From Astrocystis sublimbata (taxonomy: Eukaryota; Ascomycota; Sordariomycetes; Xylariales; Xylariaceae), in contig JAJNNY010000002.1 of assembly GCA_022453515.1 (NCBI GenBank), forward strand, positions 248,001 through 312,000: a stretch of DNA of 64,000 nt, in the 5' to 3' direction. A program made the position numbers and the translations under genes. Positions 1-11,727 of the stretch are shown here, one piece after another (the first letter of the stretch is position 1; each line of letters begins with the position of its first letter). Under the pieces are notes generated by a model. It was not told the origin of the DNA, did not search any database, and saw only the letters and a program-made list of their open reading frames with translations.

Positions 1-133
1 ATGCAAACCAGTCATTGCTTCCCATGTCAACCCATTCTCTCTACCCTGTAATCACCCCCAGGCTTCATTCTTCTAGGACTGCCCCCTAGCTGTCGAGCAT
101 AGACCTGCGCGCAATAGCCACAGTCGTCGTCCT
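1..133. other. 3' flank of the Caf120/Skg3 gene
   Basis: Short non-coding stretch between the window edge and the stop codon of the minus-strand gene that follows. It should hold that gene's 3' UTR and poly(A) signals. I see no other feature. Confidence 0.5.
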
Positions 134-3100
134 TTAGAAGGCCTGCCCGTGATATGGATATGGACTCTGCCCGCGACCTCGGCCGGAGCCACCGGGCGGA
201 AACGCGGGTGGCGGTGAGAATTGGGCCGGAGACGGCATGTAACGTGGATCCATGTTGCCCGGAGGAGGCGATCGCATGCCACCAGGACTGGGAGCCCAGT
301 TCCCTTGCTGCTCAAATCCGTGACTGGGGCTGCCATATCTGGCAAAGCCCTGCTGGTTGGGGGACTGAGGAACCATACCTCGTCCCATATTCGAATACAT
401 CCCAGAAGGCGGCGGGGGACCAGATGGCGAAGGCATAGGTTGTTGATATTGTGGGTATGTTTGCTGTTGTTGCCTCTGAATCGCGCTGTGGGCGGCTTGA
501 CTAGCCCAGCCGTGCTTCATCTGTTCCCGTTCACGTTCACGCACTTCAATTGCCCCCACCAAGCCGCCACCAGCTTGAGCTGCATTCTTGTTTCCCGCCA
601 TGTTGATCAGGGGCGACCCAGTCATTCGCGAAACATGTTCTTGTTCACGGGCAGACAAGTGCGATTCACCCAATGGCTGCTGTCCACCTAAGACCGCGCC
701 TGCGCCGCGAGACCCTGGTCGCTGAAGCAGCTCCCCTGATTTTGGGCGTTGCAGAAGTTCTCCAGCTCCCCGAGAACTTGGTCTATGTAGAAGATCTTGG
801 GAGTTGTTTCGCGAGTGTGTGTTTCCAAAATACTCCCTATCATTATTGCGACTACTAAGAGGAGGTGTTGGCGTACCAGCACGATAGGCAGAGAGAGTGT
901 TACTTGATGACTGCCGCTGGTGGGCGTATAATGGTGTTGCCGTTGCGGCCCTCTGTTGGACAAATTCTTCGGCCGAAAGACCAGGACCGCCAGGACCAGG
1001 GCTGCCAACTGTACCGCCGGGTTGCCAGACAACACTCCTACGCACGTTGTCATCCGAGTTCTGGCGGCTATGAGATGCGTCGGATAGTATTGCTCTTTGT
1101 GGAAGTGCTGCAGCAGGCGACTGGGCTCTCGGAGCGGATGGGTTTGAAGACCCGACAGCAAATGGCGATGCCAAGTCTCTTGGGGCTGTAGCATAGTTGA
1201 GAGTAGGGCCAAAGTCTACGCCTGGGATATCAAAGCTGGACTCGCCGTTGCGAAGCGAAGATTCCTCCGCAGCCCCAACCGTTTTCAATACACCAGCCCT
1301 AGGTTTTTCGACCGACGTCGAAGTCCCGGTGGATGGGCGTGAACTCGCATAGTCGGGACTAGAGGTAGAGGCGCCGTCATCGTATCGACTACTAGCTTGA
1401 CTCATCATTGTGTCGTAGCGCCGTACGGGCGGTTGTGTTGTAGGACTGACGAACTGTTGAGCGCGGACTTGCTCAAACCCCTCGGCGTCTATTCGATGGC
1501 CAGTAAAGCTCCCACTGCCAGCGGATTCTGTTGCTGAGGTTGTGTTATTAGTTCCTGGTCGGTGTTGAAGACTGTCGGAGCGGGCTGGCAAGGGCTTTCT
1601 GTTAATGGATGGTGATGTTCTCAGGGGAGGTAATTGCTCCCCACGATTAGGTGGAGGAGATCGAGGTTGACCTCTTCCGCCCGGACCCGGTTGGAATCCG
1701 CCGTACGGGCCTTGCGGTCCATTCCCGGCATAACCAGAATTTTGCATATTTGGCGGTGGGCGGCCACGGCCCCTACCGCCTGCTTGCATACCTGGTGGAC
1801 CCGGGGGTGGCCCATTGGGCGGCGGCCCTCGATAACCTGGGTACTGATTGTTACCTGGGGGTCCGTGTTGGGGAGGTGCTGGTGGCCGGTTTCCTGTTGC
1901 TGTGCCTGGCCTGGAGGTTGGTGTCTTTGGTCGACTCATGTTGGCCGGTCCACGGTGGTCTTGTGGAGGTACAAATTCGGAGTTGAAAGGAGACCGTGGT
2001 TGTTGCGAGGTAGGTCCATTGTCAGGAAGAGGGAAGCCGGGAGAGCGCGGCGCGTTGTTTAGTAGAGCTTCACGAGATCCAACGTTAGCAGGCATTCCTG
2101 TGTTGCTGGTATTTAGATGTACCGGACGCGGACCGTTCTGGTCGGGATTAGGGTGAAGTTGGCCATTATACTCGTTGTTCCGATCATCATCAGGGTTCCA
2201 TTCGTCTTCGCCAGTATGTATGCTACCAACAATAGAAAGTTGTTTCAGCGTGTTGATGGACAACCGGCTGTTAGCGCGACGCATTTCTGGCGAGTGATAT
2301 GGCCGGTGACTGGGCACATCCCCTGGTGCATGAGAAAACGTGGGCGGCTGCATCACTGGCTCTGGTGTCTGCATACTTCGCATGCCGTCGAAATCGTGAA
2401 GAGGTGCGCCGGTCCTATCCTCGTCCGAGCTAGCAGGTTCCAGGGCAGTAGTCGAGTCGGCTACATTGAGACGCGATGAAGGTCCGGATCCGGAGCTTGG
2501 GCTCACCGAGTAAGGGCTTCCTCCAGGAAGCATGGCCTGTGGAGGGATGGGCCCGGCAAGATGGGCATCTGGCACGTTCTGGTCGTATGCTGTCCTTGTA
2601 TTTTCTGGGCCAGAATTGAGGGACATGGACCGTGATGTTCGGACTGCTGGTGGTGACGACGACTCATCAGCAAAACCTACGCGACCCTTTGCGCTCCCGT
2701 TTGCTGACTGGCCGAAACTGAGCCGCTTCCGGCTGCTGTTAGTTAGGCTTGTAGTGCTAGGTTCACTTTCGTCGGTCGTTGAATTCATGCGAGTACCCGT
2801 AAGCTCCTTGAGCTTCTTCCTCCACTCTCTCTCGCTGCGACTCGCGCTCCCGTCAGCCAGTATCAGGTCCGATACGTCCGTCAATTCTAGGTAGCCATAG
2901 TTTTTATGCTTGGGCATGGCAAACATCAGTGACCTGGAATCCAGAACACTAGCTACCAATCTCCCTGGACGCCCATATAATCCGAAAGTGTCCCAGGTGG
3001 GGAACAAGAAGCGCAGCATCATTTCGAAACCACTGACAGCAGGGTTGACTTCGGGCATAATGAACACAAACCCTTCGGTGGACGAAGGTGGTTCTGCGTG

Positions 3101-4415
3101 GATGGTGATGTCGCCTTCAATCTTGATCAAGGTGGATGCGTCAATCAAGGATTTGGACTGCGGATAGAGGGCATATGCCGAGTAAGCGTCGCTGATTGTG
3201 GCTATGGGCTGCAACTTCTTTTGCCTTTTGCCCTCTTTCCTTTGGTCGTAAAACTTGATATCGCCCTTGAGGACTGGGGGGTGGGAACGATCGTAGGGGT
3301 TTTTCTTCTTGTGTTCCTTCATGATTTTCTGGTACTCCTTCTCGTCGGGCGGCGACACCACACACCAGCAACGCCTCCAAGGAACGCCAGCGCCAAACCG
3401 TACCCTGACCCACTGATTAACGTGTAAACGTGATCTTTCCATGATGACGCCTATGTTGTTCAGATGCTTGCCCTTGCCTGCTATGAGTGCCCCCGTGTAT
3501 GCCTCCTGAAGGGTGGAATGCTCGAACATGGCAAGCCGAATGCCAGATGTCCATTGTATCAGGGACTGCTTCGAATTGAAGTGAAGCAGATATCTATTCC
3601 TTCCTGCCGTTGAAATACTGAGTATATTCTGGAGGGGTTGTTCGTCGTCGGATCTTGTCGGCAGAGACTCGATCTGGATCACAGTTAGCGCATGCATGCA
3701 GATATTGCATCGTGGAAGCGCTGATGTAGTACCATCTTGATGGAGGCATCAGTCAAGTTGATGAACTTGGGCAAGACCTCCCCATCCTCGCCGGCAGCGT
3801 CGAGCTCGGCGGCATCCCAAAGAGACAAGACTGTGCCCACAAGCTGGGCAAAACACTCGGTCCATGTGCGGTCCTGGTTAGGCTTGCCCTCTGCGCCGCG
3901 GTTAGCTGGTGATACGGGGCTCATGGCTTCCGGCGCAGCGTCAACATACGGGTGTTCTGGTCATCCAGCTTGAGGAAGTAGCCCTCCTGATACAGCTTGT
4001 TCCCATGGCTGTTGAGGAAGCTGAAGATGGGCTGCAGCTCGGGGATGGTGTCTCGGTTGACATCCATGTGGGGCGGTTGGTAGACCTGCAGCATAGACAA
4101 GGGGCGAGAGGAGCTGCGGCTTCGGGATCGGGTGTGGTCGGCGACGGTGATGGGCGAATTGGCTACTGGCGAGCTATCATGGTCGACCCAGAGCGGCGAG
4201 GCCGGGACGGCTGAGGAGGCGGCGCGGACGTGGCCACGACGGCTGAAGAAGTCGCTCTTGGCGGCGACGGGATTCTTCTCGGCGTAGGGCAGCTGGCGAT
4301 TGGCGGGACTGCTCGTGCCTCCGTTGGGCGGCGTGGCGGGCGCAGAAGGCGAATCGTTGTAGGCGGGTATCGGTTCACCGTTGGCTGGAGAGTGCGAGCC
4401 GGAGAAGTGGGACAT
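134..4415 (-). CDS. Caf120/Skg3-family PH-domain protein
   Basis: Three exons on the minus strand: 4415-3950, 3890-3733 and 3673-134, giving 1387 aa. Both introns are 59 bases, with GTATGT and GTACTA donors, GCTAAC branch sites and CAG acceptors. A PH domain spans about residues 126-260 and is split by both introns; its hallmark stretches are QEGYFLKL, DRTWTECFAQL, LHFNSKQSLIQW and EAYTGALIAGKGK. It is followed by the second PH-like module of this family (WVRVRFGAGVPWRRCWCVV, FPTWDTFGLYGRPG). The last 800 residues are low-complexity, rich in Pro, Ser, Gly and Gln and probably disordered. In budding yeast Caf120 is a CCR4-NOT associated factor and Skg3 its bud-neck paralogue, so a role in mRNA turnover or cell polarity is inferred. 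The family assignment is strong; the precise role is not visible in the sequence. Confidence 0.93.
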
Positions 4416-7108
4416 GAACGAAAGGACTTTTCATCGCATAACAGTGGTCAGCATAAAGCAACCTTAGCAGAGCAGCGACAGCAACCTCAGCTTTGTGCTT
4501 GTGCTGGTCGAGAGGAGCGTCGTGGAGGGGGGGAGGGGGGAGGGGATCAGAGGGGTGGCGGTTGTGATGGCGATGTGCGCATGTGCCAATGTGCGGCAGT
4601 CTGCCATATGCATCAAAGGAGAGTGCGAAATAATGGTGAGATAGCCCTGGAGATGCCCGATGGTGAAGCTTTGGCTGCTGCTACTACCAGGTAAGTAGAA
4701 AGAAGGGGGAGGGGTGGTGTGTGGTGTGTGGTGTGCACTGCACAAGGATGGATTTCGGGACTAAGGGAACTCGAAAGATGCTGGCTGCGGTGCCGTGGTG
4801 CCGTGGTGATGCAGGCGCAGCAGGTGCAGGTGCCGGTGCCGTCGCAGTTGCAGGTCCAGCAGGTGTAGGCGTAGGCGTAGGTGTAAGTGCAGGTGCAGGT
4901 GCAGGTGCAGGTGCGACGGCTGCGAGCTCTTGCCTGCTTCAAGTTGCGTATCCACTTCGTCTTCGTACCGCGAGCGCAAGCGATGCGAGGAAACAAACTT
5001 GTTGGCTTTACATATTCAGGTATGTTTCCTACAGTAGAACCGAGACTACTCCTGGCCGGCACCGCCGATTGCTGCCTGCGAGCATCGTCATCTCGAGGCA
5101 CCCGCGCACCCACTAATAGTGCGAGGGAACGGTGGAACCCCTGGGCCTGGTTCGCTACAGCAGACAGCAAGGCAAGATGAGGCATGACGAGTATGTTTCA
5201 ATGCTTTACTTAAAGGATTTCAAACATTCAGGCAACCAAGCTTCACGCGCCCATGGCCCGTCGGCGACACATGTGGCAGGCAGCATACAAAGCCAATGTT
5301 GCTTGCCATGAAATAGGGCCATGGGACATGTCCGCTGGTTGTGGCGCCCCTAGCTGGCCCCGTCATCTTCGACTCGCTTCGCTTCGTGTGTTCAACTGTA
5401 CGAGGGCAGAGCTACTTGCTGAGGTACCAGCTGTGCGCTTGGAGGATGTATGTGTGTGTGACAGTTACGAGCCCTTCGACGGGCAGCCGGGAGCATGTGG
5501 GTAGGCGACCAGGTAAGAGGAGATAAATGACAGTGTAGGTAGGTACTAACCGCGTTTCCTGGCCATCTTGCCTGCCTATCTCAACTTCCGGTTGAGCAAG
5601 CGACCTGAGAGGACACCAACAGACGAGACGAGGATTACTCTTGCAGATTTAGAGTTTGAAGTTGAGTTTGGGTTGCATGAAAGCCGGCTCAAGCGCAAGA
5701 GAAGTATGAGACCGCCCTAGAGAAGTCGCGGTGCGTCGGTCACTCCGGAGTCCGTTCGCGCTGCTGATTAGAGACAGAATAATGACGTATGCGTCAGTCG
5801 AGATGGGAGTTTTTGTGTTGTGGAAAAGGAGGGCGGCAAAAAAAAACAAAAGATTATGAGCACGACGGCCACGCGTATTACCGACCACTCGATATTGTTT
5901 CGACATAAAACAACAGTCAGCAAAGCAAAGCACGAGCAGCTGTAGCCTGACTATGCCGGAGACTGTGGGCACAAGGGAGTTTTGTAGCTTCACGGGACAT
6001 CTGGCGAGTCTGGGTAGCACTGCAGGCGCCATACCCACATGGCCACGCAAATACGAAAAAATGGACTGCCTCCACGTCAGGAACCGGCTAGGTCTCAGAG
6101 GTTGGGGCTTGCCATTAGAGCCGACCGCCTGCCCCAAAGTCACAACGATTGATCGTCCCGTTTGCTTGGTATCGAATCAACACAAGAGAGATTGGGCGCC
6201 GCCTTCGAACACCGCCTCTTGGCGCGAACAATGGACCAGAGGCAAATTGGAATTAAAGCTGACCTCAGCGTCATTCAGTATCACGGGTGTTGGACTAGGT
6301 TAAACAATTCTGTGCGCAGACATATGTGCAGCCGATGCTCGTCTTGGCAATGGTCCACGGGATTGTCGACTACCGGTATTGAATTTGTTAGGCCGTACTC
6401 TAGTCTTGTCCCATACCTATCAATGTTGTCGTGGCCTTGACGTTGACTACGGAGACCAAGTCTGGCCAAGGATTCCTAGACGCTGCGCATTTAGGAAAGG
6501 GATAAAGAGGAGTCGTTATTGGTTGAATTCGAGCAATGCGACGCGAAAACAGGGCAGAGTCGCGACATAGGCACAGACATCTCACACTCCTATCCCTCCC
6601 TCTGACACACCTACCTACAAAGTGCGTTGATGAGAATTGTCAGACCCTCACAAATCGCACATACAGCAAATACCATTTTGCAAAAACGTCACTTAATTGT
6701 CATGGCTGGCAACTTCCGTAGTGTACAGTATGGACGCCGTCAGATCAGAACCCAGCCCATGCCCACCCTTGTGCATATCATCATCGCCAAGTCATGCGGT
6801 AACAACCGGATGGTACGGCATCGAGGTGGGAGAGGTATCGTCCCATCTCTATGTCTGCAGAGGCTACTTCCCGCAGGAACAGGCTAGGTACACTACTCTA
6901 GGAGTCTAGCCCATGCCAGGATATCTTACGTCAGTTGAAAGGCTGAGCGGTATTTCAACAAAGGTGTATGAGTAGGTCGATGGCTAAGCCCCTAATACAG
7001 TTGGGTACTCCCGCCAGCATGCATAGTACTCTCCGCGTCAAGGTCGAGGCCAGTCTGAAGGAGTACAATAGGTAGCCATTTGGTGAACACGAAGTGCTTC
7101 TGTCTAGC
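4416..7108. other. Gene-free upstream region between SKG3-like gene and methyltransferase repeats
   Basis: About 2.7 kb without a convincing gene. The first several hundred bases should be promoter and 5' UTR of the Caf120/Skg3 gene; they include G-rich runs near 4525-4550 and a hexanucleotide repeat near 4809-4914. Open frames here, such as 5649-6143 on the minus strand, have no recognisable domain and poor coding character. Confidence 0.5.
4809..4914. repeat. GTGCAG-type hexanucleotide repeat
   Basis: Imperfect tandem array of six-base units (GTGCAG, GTAGGC and variants). It is purest at 4887-4914, where GTGCAG is repeated back to back. It lies about 0.4-0.5 kb upstream of the Caf120/Skg3 start codon, so it may sit in its promoter or long 5' leader. 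A likely polymorphic microsatellite. Confidence 0.8.
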
Positions 7109-7360
7109 TCATCACCCTCGTTTCTAGCGAAAGAGGAACAACTAAGTGAAACGAAAGGTTCTTGTCTATTATAACTTTTCCTGTCAAATTTCGAAAGAAA
7201 GTATTCTAGCCGAGAAGGGGTAAACGAATAGGTAGTTGCTTTTTAACTCACGCGCCCGGTCCGTTAAGTTTACACGCATTAGAAAATTACGCTGTAGCAA
7301 TGCTAACCTTGAAGCTATGGTATCTATCCAGTCGTCCAGCCCGCATGTAGCCACAGAAGC
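7109..7360. repeat. Diverged direct repeat, copy A (left of methyltransferase)
   Basis: This block aligns in the same orientation with 8681-8985. Shared stretches include CCTCGTTTnTnGCGAA, then AGTGAAACGAAnGGTT, GACGAATAG/AACGAATAG, CCGTTA..AGAAAAT and a terminal GTAGCCAnAGAA. Many differences are transitions (C/T or A/G), as expected from RIP or ordinary decay. The copies flank the methyltransferase pseudogene about 1.57 kb apart. The family is not recognised; it could be a solo LTR pair, a MITE-like element or an ancient segmental duplication. Confidence 0.65.
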
Positions 7361-7401
7361 CACAGGAGCTACAGAAGCCACAGGAGCCACAGGAGCCACC
7401 G
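7349..7401. repeat. Nine-base tandem repeat (GCCACAGRA)
   Basis: About six tandem units of a nine-base motif GCCACAGAA/GCCACAGGA at the right end of direct repeat copy A. Copy B carries only a single related unit (GTAGCCATAGAA), so the array expanded after the copies separated. Confidence 0.75.
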
Positions 7402-7795
7402 GAAACTAGTAGTACGCCGCAGCGCAGCCGCGGGGCGTATGCGTGTCGCGTACTTAGGTATTACCCGCCAAGCCCATGCAGGGTCCAACCGTCCGCACCC
7501 GTCCATACCTGTAAGTACCTTAGGTAACCAGGCGATCCCGGCGCGCGTTGCATTTCACTACCAACAGTACGAGTAGGAGGTAGGTATCAACATATCAGGC
7601 AAACCAGGTACCAACAGCTCAAGGGAGGCACTAATGTTGATCTTAAGCCTAATATTCCGTCGATTTCTTTTGTCTCATTCGCATTTATGGGAAACATAAA
7701 AACTACTAGGTATGATCTGCAGTCAATTTCTAGGTCATCTGACTTGCAACATCCCCCTCGCATCGTCATGTTCTTTGCAAGAGCCCCCCATTAAC

Positions 7796-8679
7796 ATGAC
7801 GACACACGTAGAGGAGTATGACCAGTCAAAGTACTGGGTTGGCCCGTCAATGAACTTCAAATCTTCGGCACGCCTACATCTACAGCACCTCCTTATCCAG
7901 AACACACATGGATACCTACTAGAGCCCACGATTGAGAAGGCCATTGCCAACACCCAGCCCAGGGTTGCCGATCTTGCCTGTGGCAACGCCATCTGGCTCA
8001 CTGAGCTTTACTCGCATCAGCCAAGGATAATATTACTACCCAGCTGGACGGCTTGGATATTAATCCTATATATTTCCCTCGCGCAGCCTATCTCCCGCCC
8101 GGCGTAACCCTGAAACAACTCGACATTCTCGCGAAACCACTGCCGGTCGAGCTTGTTGGTACATACGATGTTGTTCACATTCGGGCTTTTGGCAGCCTCA
8201 TCCAAACAGACCCATCCTCGGTCCTCTCCATTGCCATCGAGCTTCTGAAGCCCAGCGGATATCTCCAGTGGGGGGAATGCCGCGGCGACAAATTCTTTAT
8301 CGAAGCACCTTCGCCCGAGATTTCCACAGCCAGTCTCAGCACTATGTCCCAAGTTCTAAAGGGCGGCCTCCAGGCTAAAGGTATTGTGAGTGACTGGATC
8401 GACGTTCTGGACACGCATCTAGCCAAGTCCGGATTCCAAAACGTACAGCAGCATGTACAGCAGAAAAGAAAACAAGACTACCAGGGCTGGACCGAGGACT
8501 CCTTAATGGTGTGGGAGGAGATTTCCGGATTGTTTCCACCAAAGTCTCAGTCACCCGATGCGCCCATGTCACGCGAACAATGGATAGGCCTGTTCGCCAA
8601 AGCAGTGGAAGAGACGGAGCAAGGCGCTATGGTCCATCAAGGACATGTCGTCACTACTATCGGGCAAAAGCCTATATAA
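7796..8679 (+). pseudogene. SAM-dependent methyltransferase (LaeA/UMTA-like), one frameshift
   Basis: Two overlapping frames together encode one methyltransferase of about 295 residues. The first, from the ATG at 7796, carries motif I (VADLACGNAIWLTEL). The second continues with LDGLDINPIYFPR, the motif II/III region (YDVVHIR), LLKPSGYLQWGE and a normal C-terminus ending GQKPI. The frame changes near 8008-8020, where one base appears missing. There is no GT donor there that would spare motif I, so an intron does not explain it. Class I methyltransferases of this type act in fungal secondary metabolism or small-molecule methylation; the substrate cannot be inferred. Apart from the single shift the coding sequence is intact, so the lesion is recent or a sequencing error. 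Direct repeats lie on both sides. Confidence 0.8.
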
Positions 8680-8680
8680 C

Positions 8681-8985
8681 CTCATCTCCTTCCTATGCCC
8701 TCGTTTTTGGCGAAGGAGGTATAATTTAGTGAAACGAAGGGTTTTCATACTAATTTCTCTCACATGAATTGCAAACGAGAAACTACTAAATATTCTAACC
8801 AGTAGGGGGCGGACGAATAGTTACTTTTTTCAATACTCTTAGCTAACCTTATATCCGTTAGAAAATGACCTATTTAGGCGATTTTAAGCTACGAGCGTCT
8901 GCACCGTAGACATGGTTATTAAACTCTCACGAGCCCTCGAGCCCATGCAGCGCATGCAGCTAGCCCACGTAGCCATAGAAACAGT
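8681..8985. repeat. Diverged direct repeat, copy B (right of methyltransferase)
   Basis: Partner of the block at 7109-7360, in the same orientation. It starts one base after the methyltransferase stop codon, so the end of the coding sequence and the edge of the repeat nearly coincide. It has conserved cores (CCTCGTTT, AGTGAAACGAA, GACGAATAG, CCGTTAGAAAAT, TTAAGCTACG) separated by small indels and many transitions. Confidence 0.65.
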
Positions 8986-10450
8986 AATAGATACCATCTG
9001 CTAGTAAGCGTAACTCTCTCGAATCTTTACGGATTGTGGCAAACGGAACACCTTATATACAACAATCATTACAGTTTACTTAAGAAATCGAAATCATTGT
9101 TTGTTCCTTCCGACTGAAGCTTCTCATTCCCTTGCCTATGATCTTAGCCACATGTAATCATTGAAGGTGCTGGGGGATGATGTTTATTCATTTCCTCGTC
9201 TTCCCATCTCAGGCACACTTCAGTTGTCAGGCAATAAATTCTGTTCCCCCGCAATTTGCTTCAAGGTCAATGGTTGCATTTGGCGTAAAGGAACCTTGGA
9301 AGGTAGCGTATGAGTGGATAGTAAATTTATCATCGCTATTGATCGTTACAAACATTGAAGTTGTATAGTTCGGTGGTTAGTCCACGTAGACCAAAAGGGG
9401 AGTCGCCTGGCAAGTCACCTCCTGGAGAGAACGAATCTACCAGGGGACGGCTACTTATAGGTTTCTGGGAGGCGGGTAGTAGTGACAGGGCTGGATTGTG
9501 ACGTCTCTCGGAATTTGAAATGGCGTCTGAGAAGAGTCTGGTAGGGAAGAACTATACAACTACGGCATGTAGGTAGGTAGACATGGTCATCTCCTCAGAA
9601 TACCTGGCAGCCAGTTAAAGTGATTGTGAGGTATCTGAATCTGATATCCCAGCGTCTTTATACCAGTATTTGATCTGGAACAACTTTAATAGAATACCTA
9701 GTATAGCCCAATGTTTAAGCGAGAGTCTCATTGCATGCATGGGATACAAAAACTACGCCGCAATAACAGTTCCAGAATGAAAATGGAAACAAGTTGAGCA
9801 CCGCTGGTTCGACCAAGGCTATCCAACGCACCCTCAAGTGGACAGAAGGTCCTTGCACGGGTGACTATAGCAAGGGCATCCTTGAAATGGGTACCAACAT
9901 TGAAGCGTTGTTTTGTAGGTGCCTGCATGTTCAATAGTCACTTTAGCGCGGTGGTGAATCTGTCTCGGCCTGAACTGCGGCTGTTAGACTTGCATTTGGG
10001 CTTGCATGGACTGCGCCGCTAAAATTGGCAGTCTTCCAGGTTGCAGGCTTTGGGAGGCTCTCGAGCTCAGGCTACAGCAGGTACCTAGTACTAGGTACAT
10101 GTACCTAGCTCGGGCAGGACTCGGGCACTGGTCAGGCACTAGTCAGGCAACTAGCTGTAACTTCATGTAGCTGCCTCCGATCCGGCGGCGATACACCTAC
10201 CTCTCGCCTCCCAGGTCCCTTAATCAGCTGTGTAGGTACGTAACACACACCCTTATCGCGGATCCGTCCATCCCACCATGCCCTGCAGCGATACTAGCGA
10301 ACCACTAGTTGATAGATACAGACAACCTCGTCGCCCGCTGGCAGTCAAGTCTGATCTTGTCCCGTTCCACCCATCCGACGGCCTCCTCCAGGTCGAGCTC
10401 AGGCCTCCATCGACAGGTCGCACTCGGCCCGCGCATGTGCATTCGCGGGG
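8986..10450. other. Gene-free region upstream of PTC7-like gene
   Basis: About 1.5 kb with no supported gene. Near 10080-10110 there is a cluster of TACCTAGTACTAGGTACATGTACCTAG-like palindromic motifs typical of intergenic DNA in this window. The last few hundred bases should hold the promoter and 5' leader of the phosphatase gene. Confidence 0.5.
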
Positions 10451-11727
10451 ATGAGCAGGCCGTACTCTTCCTTCTTGACCTCCATCCAAGGTCCGACGCG
10501 ACGACCACATCGCCTTCGCCGCGGTCATATCCCATCATGGCCTCGCTCGACGCTGCAGCGTAGCTCCATCTCGTCCCTCCAACACTCCTGTCCGAGACTT
10601 CCGTTCCATTTCGAGACTGGCTTTGCGCTCTTCGCGAAGCGTCAACCCAGACCCTTCCCCCCACCGTTCCTGTCGCCTCCATCCGGGTCCTTCTCAGATC
10701 CGCTGAGCACGCACCACCAGAGCCGAGACAGGCGCGTCTTCGTCCATGGCCAACTGATCCGGGGGTGGACCAATGGGGATGATGCCCTCTACGCTAGCGA
10801 GCACTTCTTGTGTGTAAATGACGGTGTCGGCGCATGGTCAGCTCGCGCCAGAGGCCACCCTGGGTAGCGCTCCTCTTGTCGTCATATACGTACCCGTTAC
10901 TGACATTTCAAGTTTGTGGTCCCGGTTGATCCTGCATTTCTGGGCAGGCGCTATGGAAGATGACATCGCCAGAGCCCGGCCACCTGGAACAGCCTACGAG
11001 CCAGACCCGAAACGATACCTGCAAACCGCATATGAGCGAACAGTCCACGCTACATCTGGACCTATTGACTGTTTGGGGACGACAACCGCTGCAGGCGCGC
11101 AGCTCTTCTGCAGGGGCGACCCCGAGAATGCTCAGACAGAGGCGATCCCACTTCTTTACGTGACGAACTTGGGCGATTCACGAGTCATGGTGATTCGCGC
11201 AAAGAGCCAGGAATTGATATACCAGTCGACGGAACAATGGCATTGGTTTGATTGCCCGAGACAACTTGGCACCAACAGCCCAGATACCCCAGATGAGAAT
11301 GCGATTGTCGAGACCGTAGAGCTCAAGGAAGGGGATATCTGCCTAGTTATGTCCGATGGCGTTATTGACAATCTCTGGGAGCACGAGATTGTCAGCATTG
11401 TCTCGAAGAGTGTGCAGCGTTGGGAAGCTGGGGAAGGGGGCCAGGCCAGCGGCGATCGCAGCCACGGCGCAAACGGCGGTATGCCATTTGTTGCACAAGA
11501 GCTTGTAAATGCCGCCAAGGAGATCGCAACTGATCCTTTCGCTGAAAGCCCATTCATGGAACATGCCATCGAAGAAGGGCTGGCAAGTGCGGGTGGTAAG
11601 GCTTGTTTTTTTCTTATTTTTCTTTTTACCTTTGAATGGAAGCAGCTACTAATGAATACGGAATGTAGGCAAACTAGACGATATCAGCGTTGTGGCTGGA
11701 CTGTGTCGGCGTAATACTTTCACATAG
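10451..11727 (+). CDS. Mitochondrial PP2C-type protein phosphatase (Ptc7/Azr1 family)
   Basis: Exons 10451-10863, 10913-11595 and 11669-11727 give 384 aa. The N-terminus (MSRPYSSFLTSIQGPTRRPH) is rich in Arg and Ser and lacks acids, like a mitochondrial presequence. Family hallmarks are FHFETGFALFAKR, NDGVGAW with the first metal-binding Asp, LGTTTAAGAQL, LGDSR, LVMSDGVIDNLWEHEI and, across the last junction, KLDDISVVAG with the terminal metal-binding Asp pair. In yeast Ptc7 is a mitochondrial Mg/Mn-dependent phosphatase linked to coenzyme Q synthesis; S. pombe Azr1 is the namesake orthologue. Intron 1 is only 49 bases and ends in AAG; intron 2 (73 bases) ends in TAG. Intron 2 has no stop in the incoming frame, so retention would give a different C-terminus lacking the DDI motif. 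Confidence 0.92.

Noticed and set aside
4464..5185. Long minus-strand frames with Cys/Thr or Leu/His/Arg repeats.
   Set aside because: They are translations of the GTGCAG microsatellite and flanking GT-rich leader DNA.
5649..6143. Open frame of 164 codons on the minus strand.
   Set aside because: No start context, domain or splice pattern; amino acid content looks random and other frames are similarly open.
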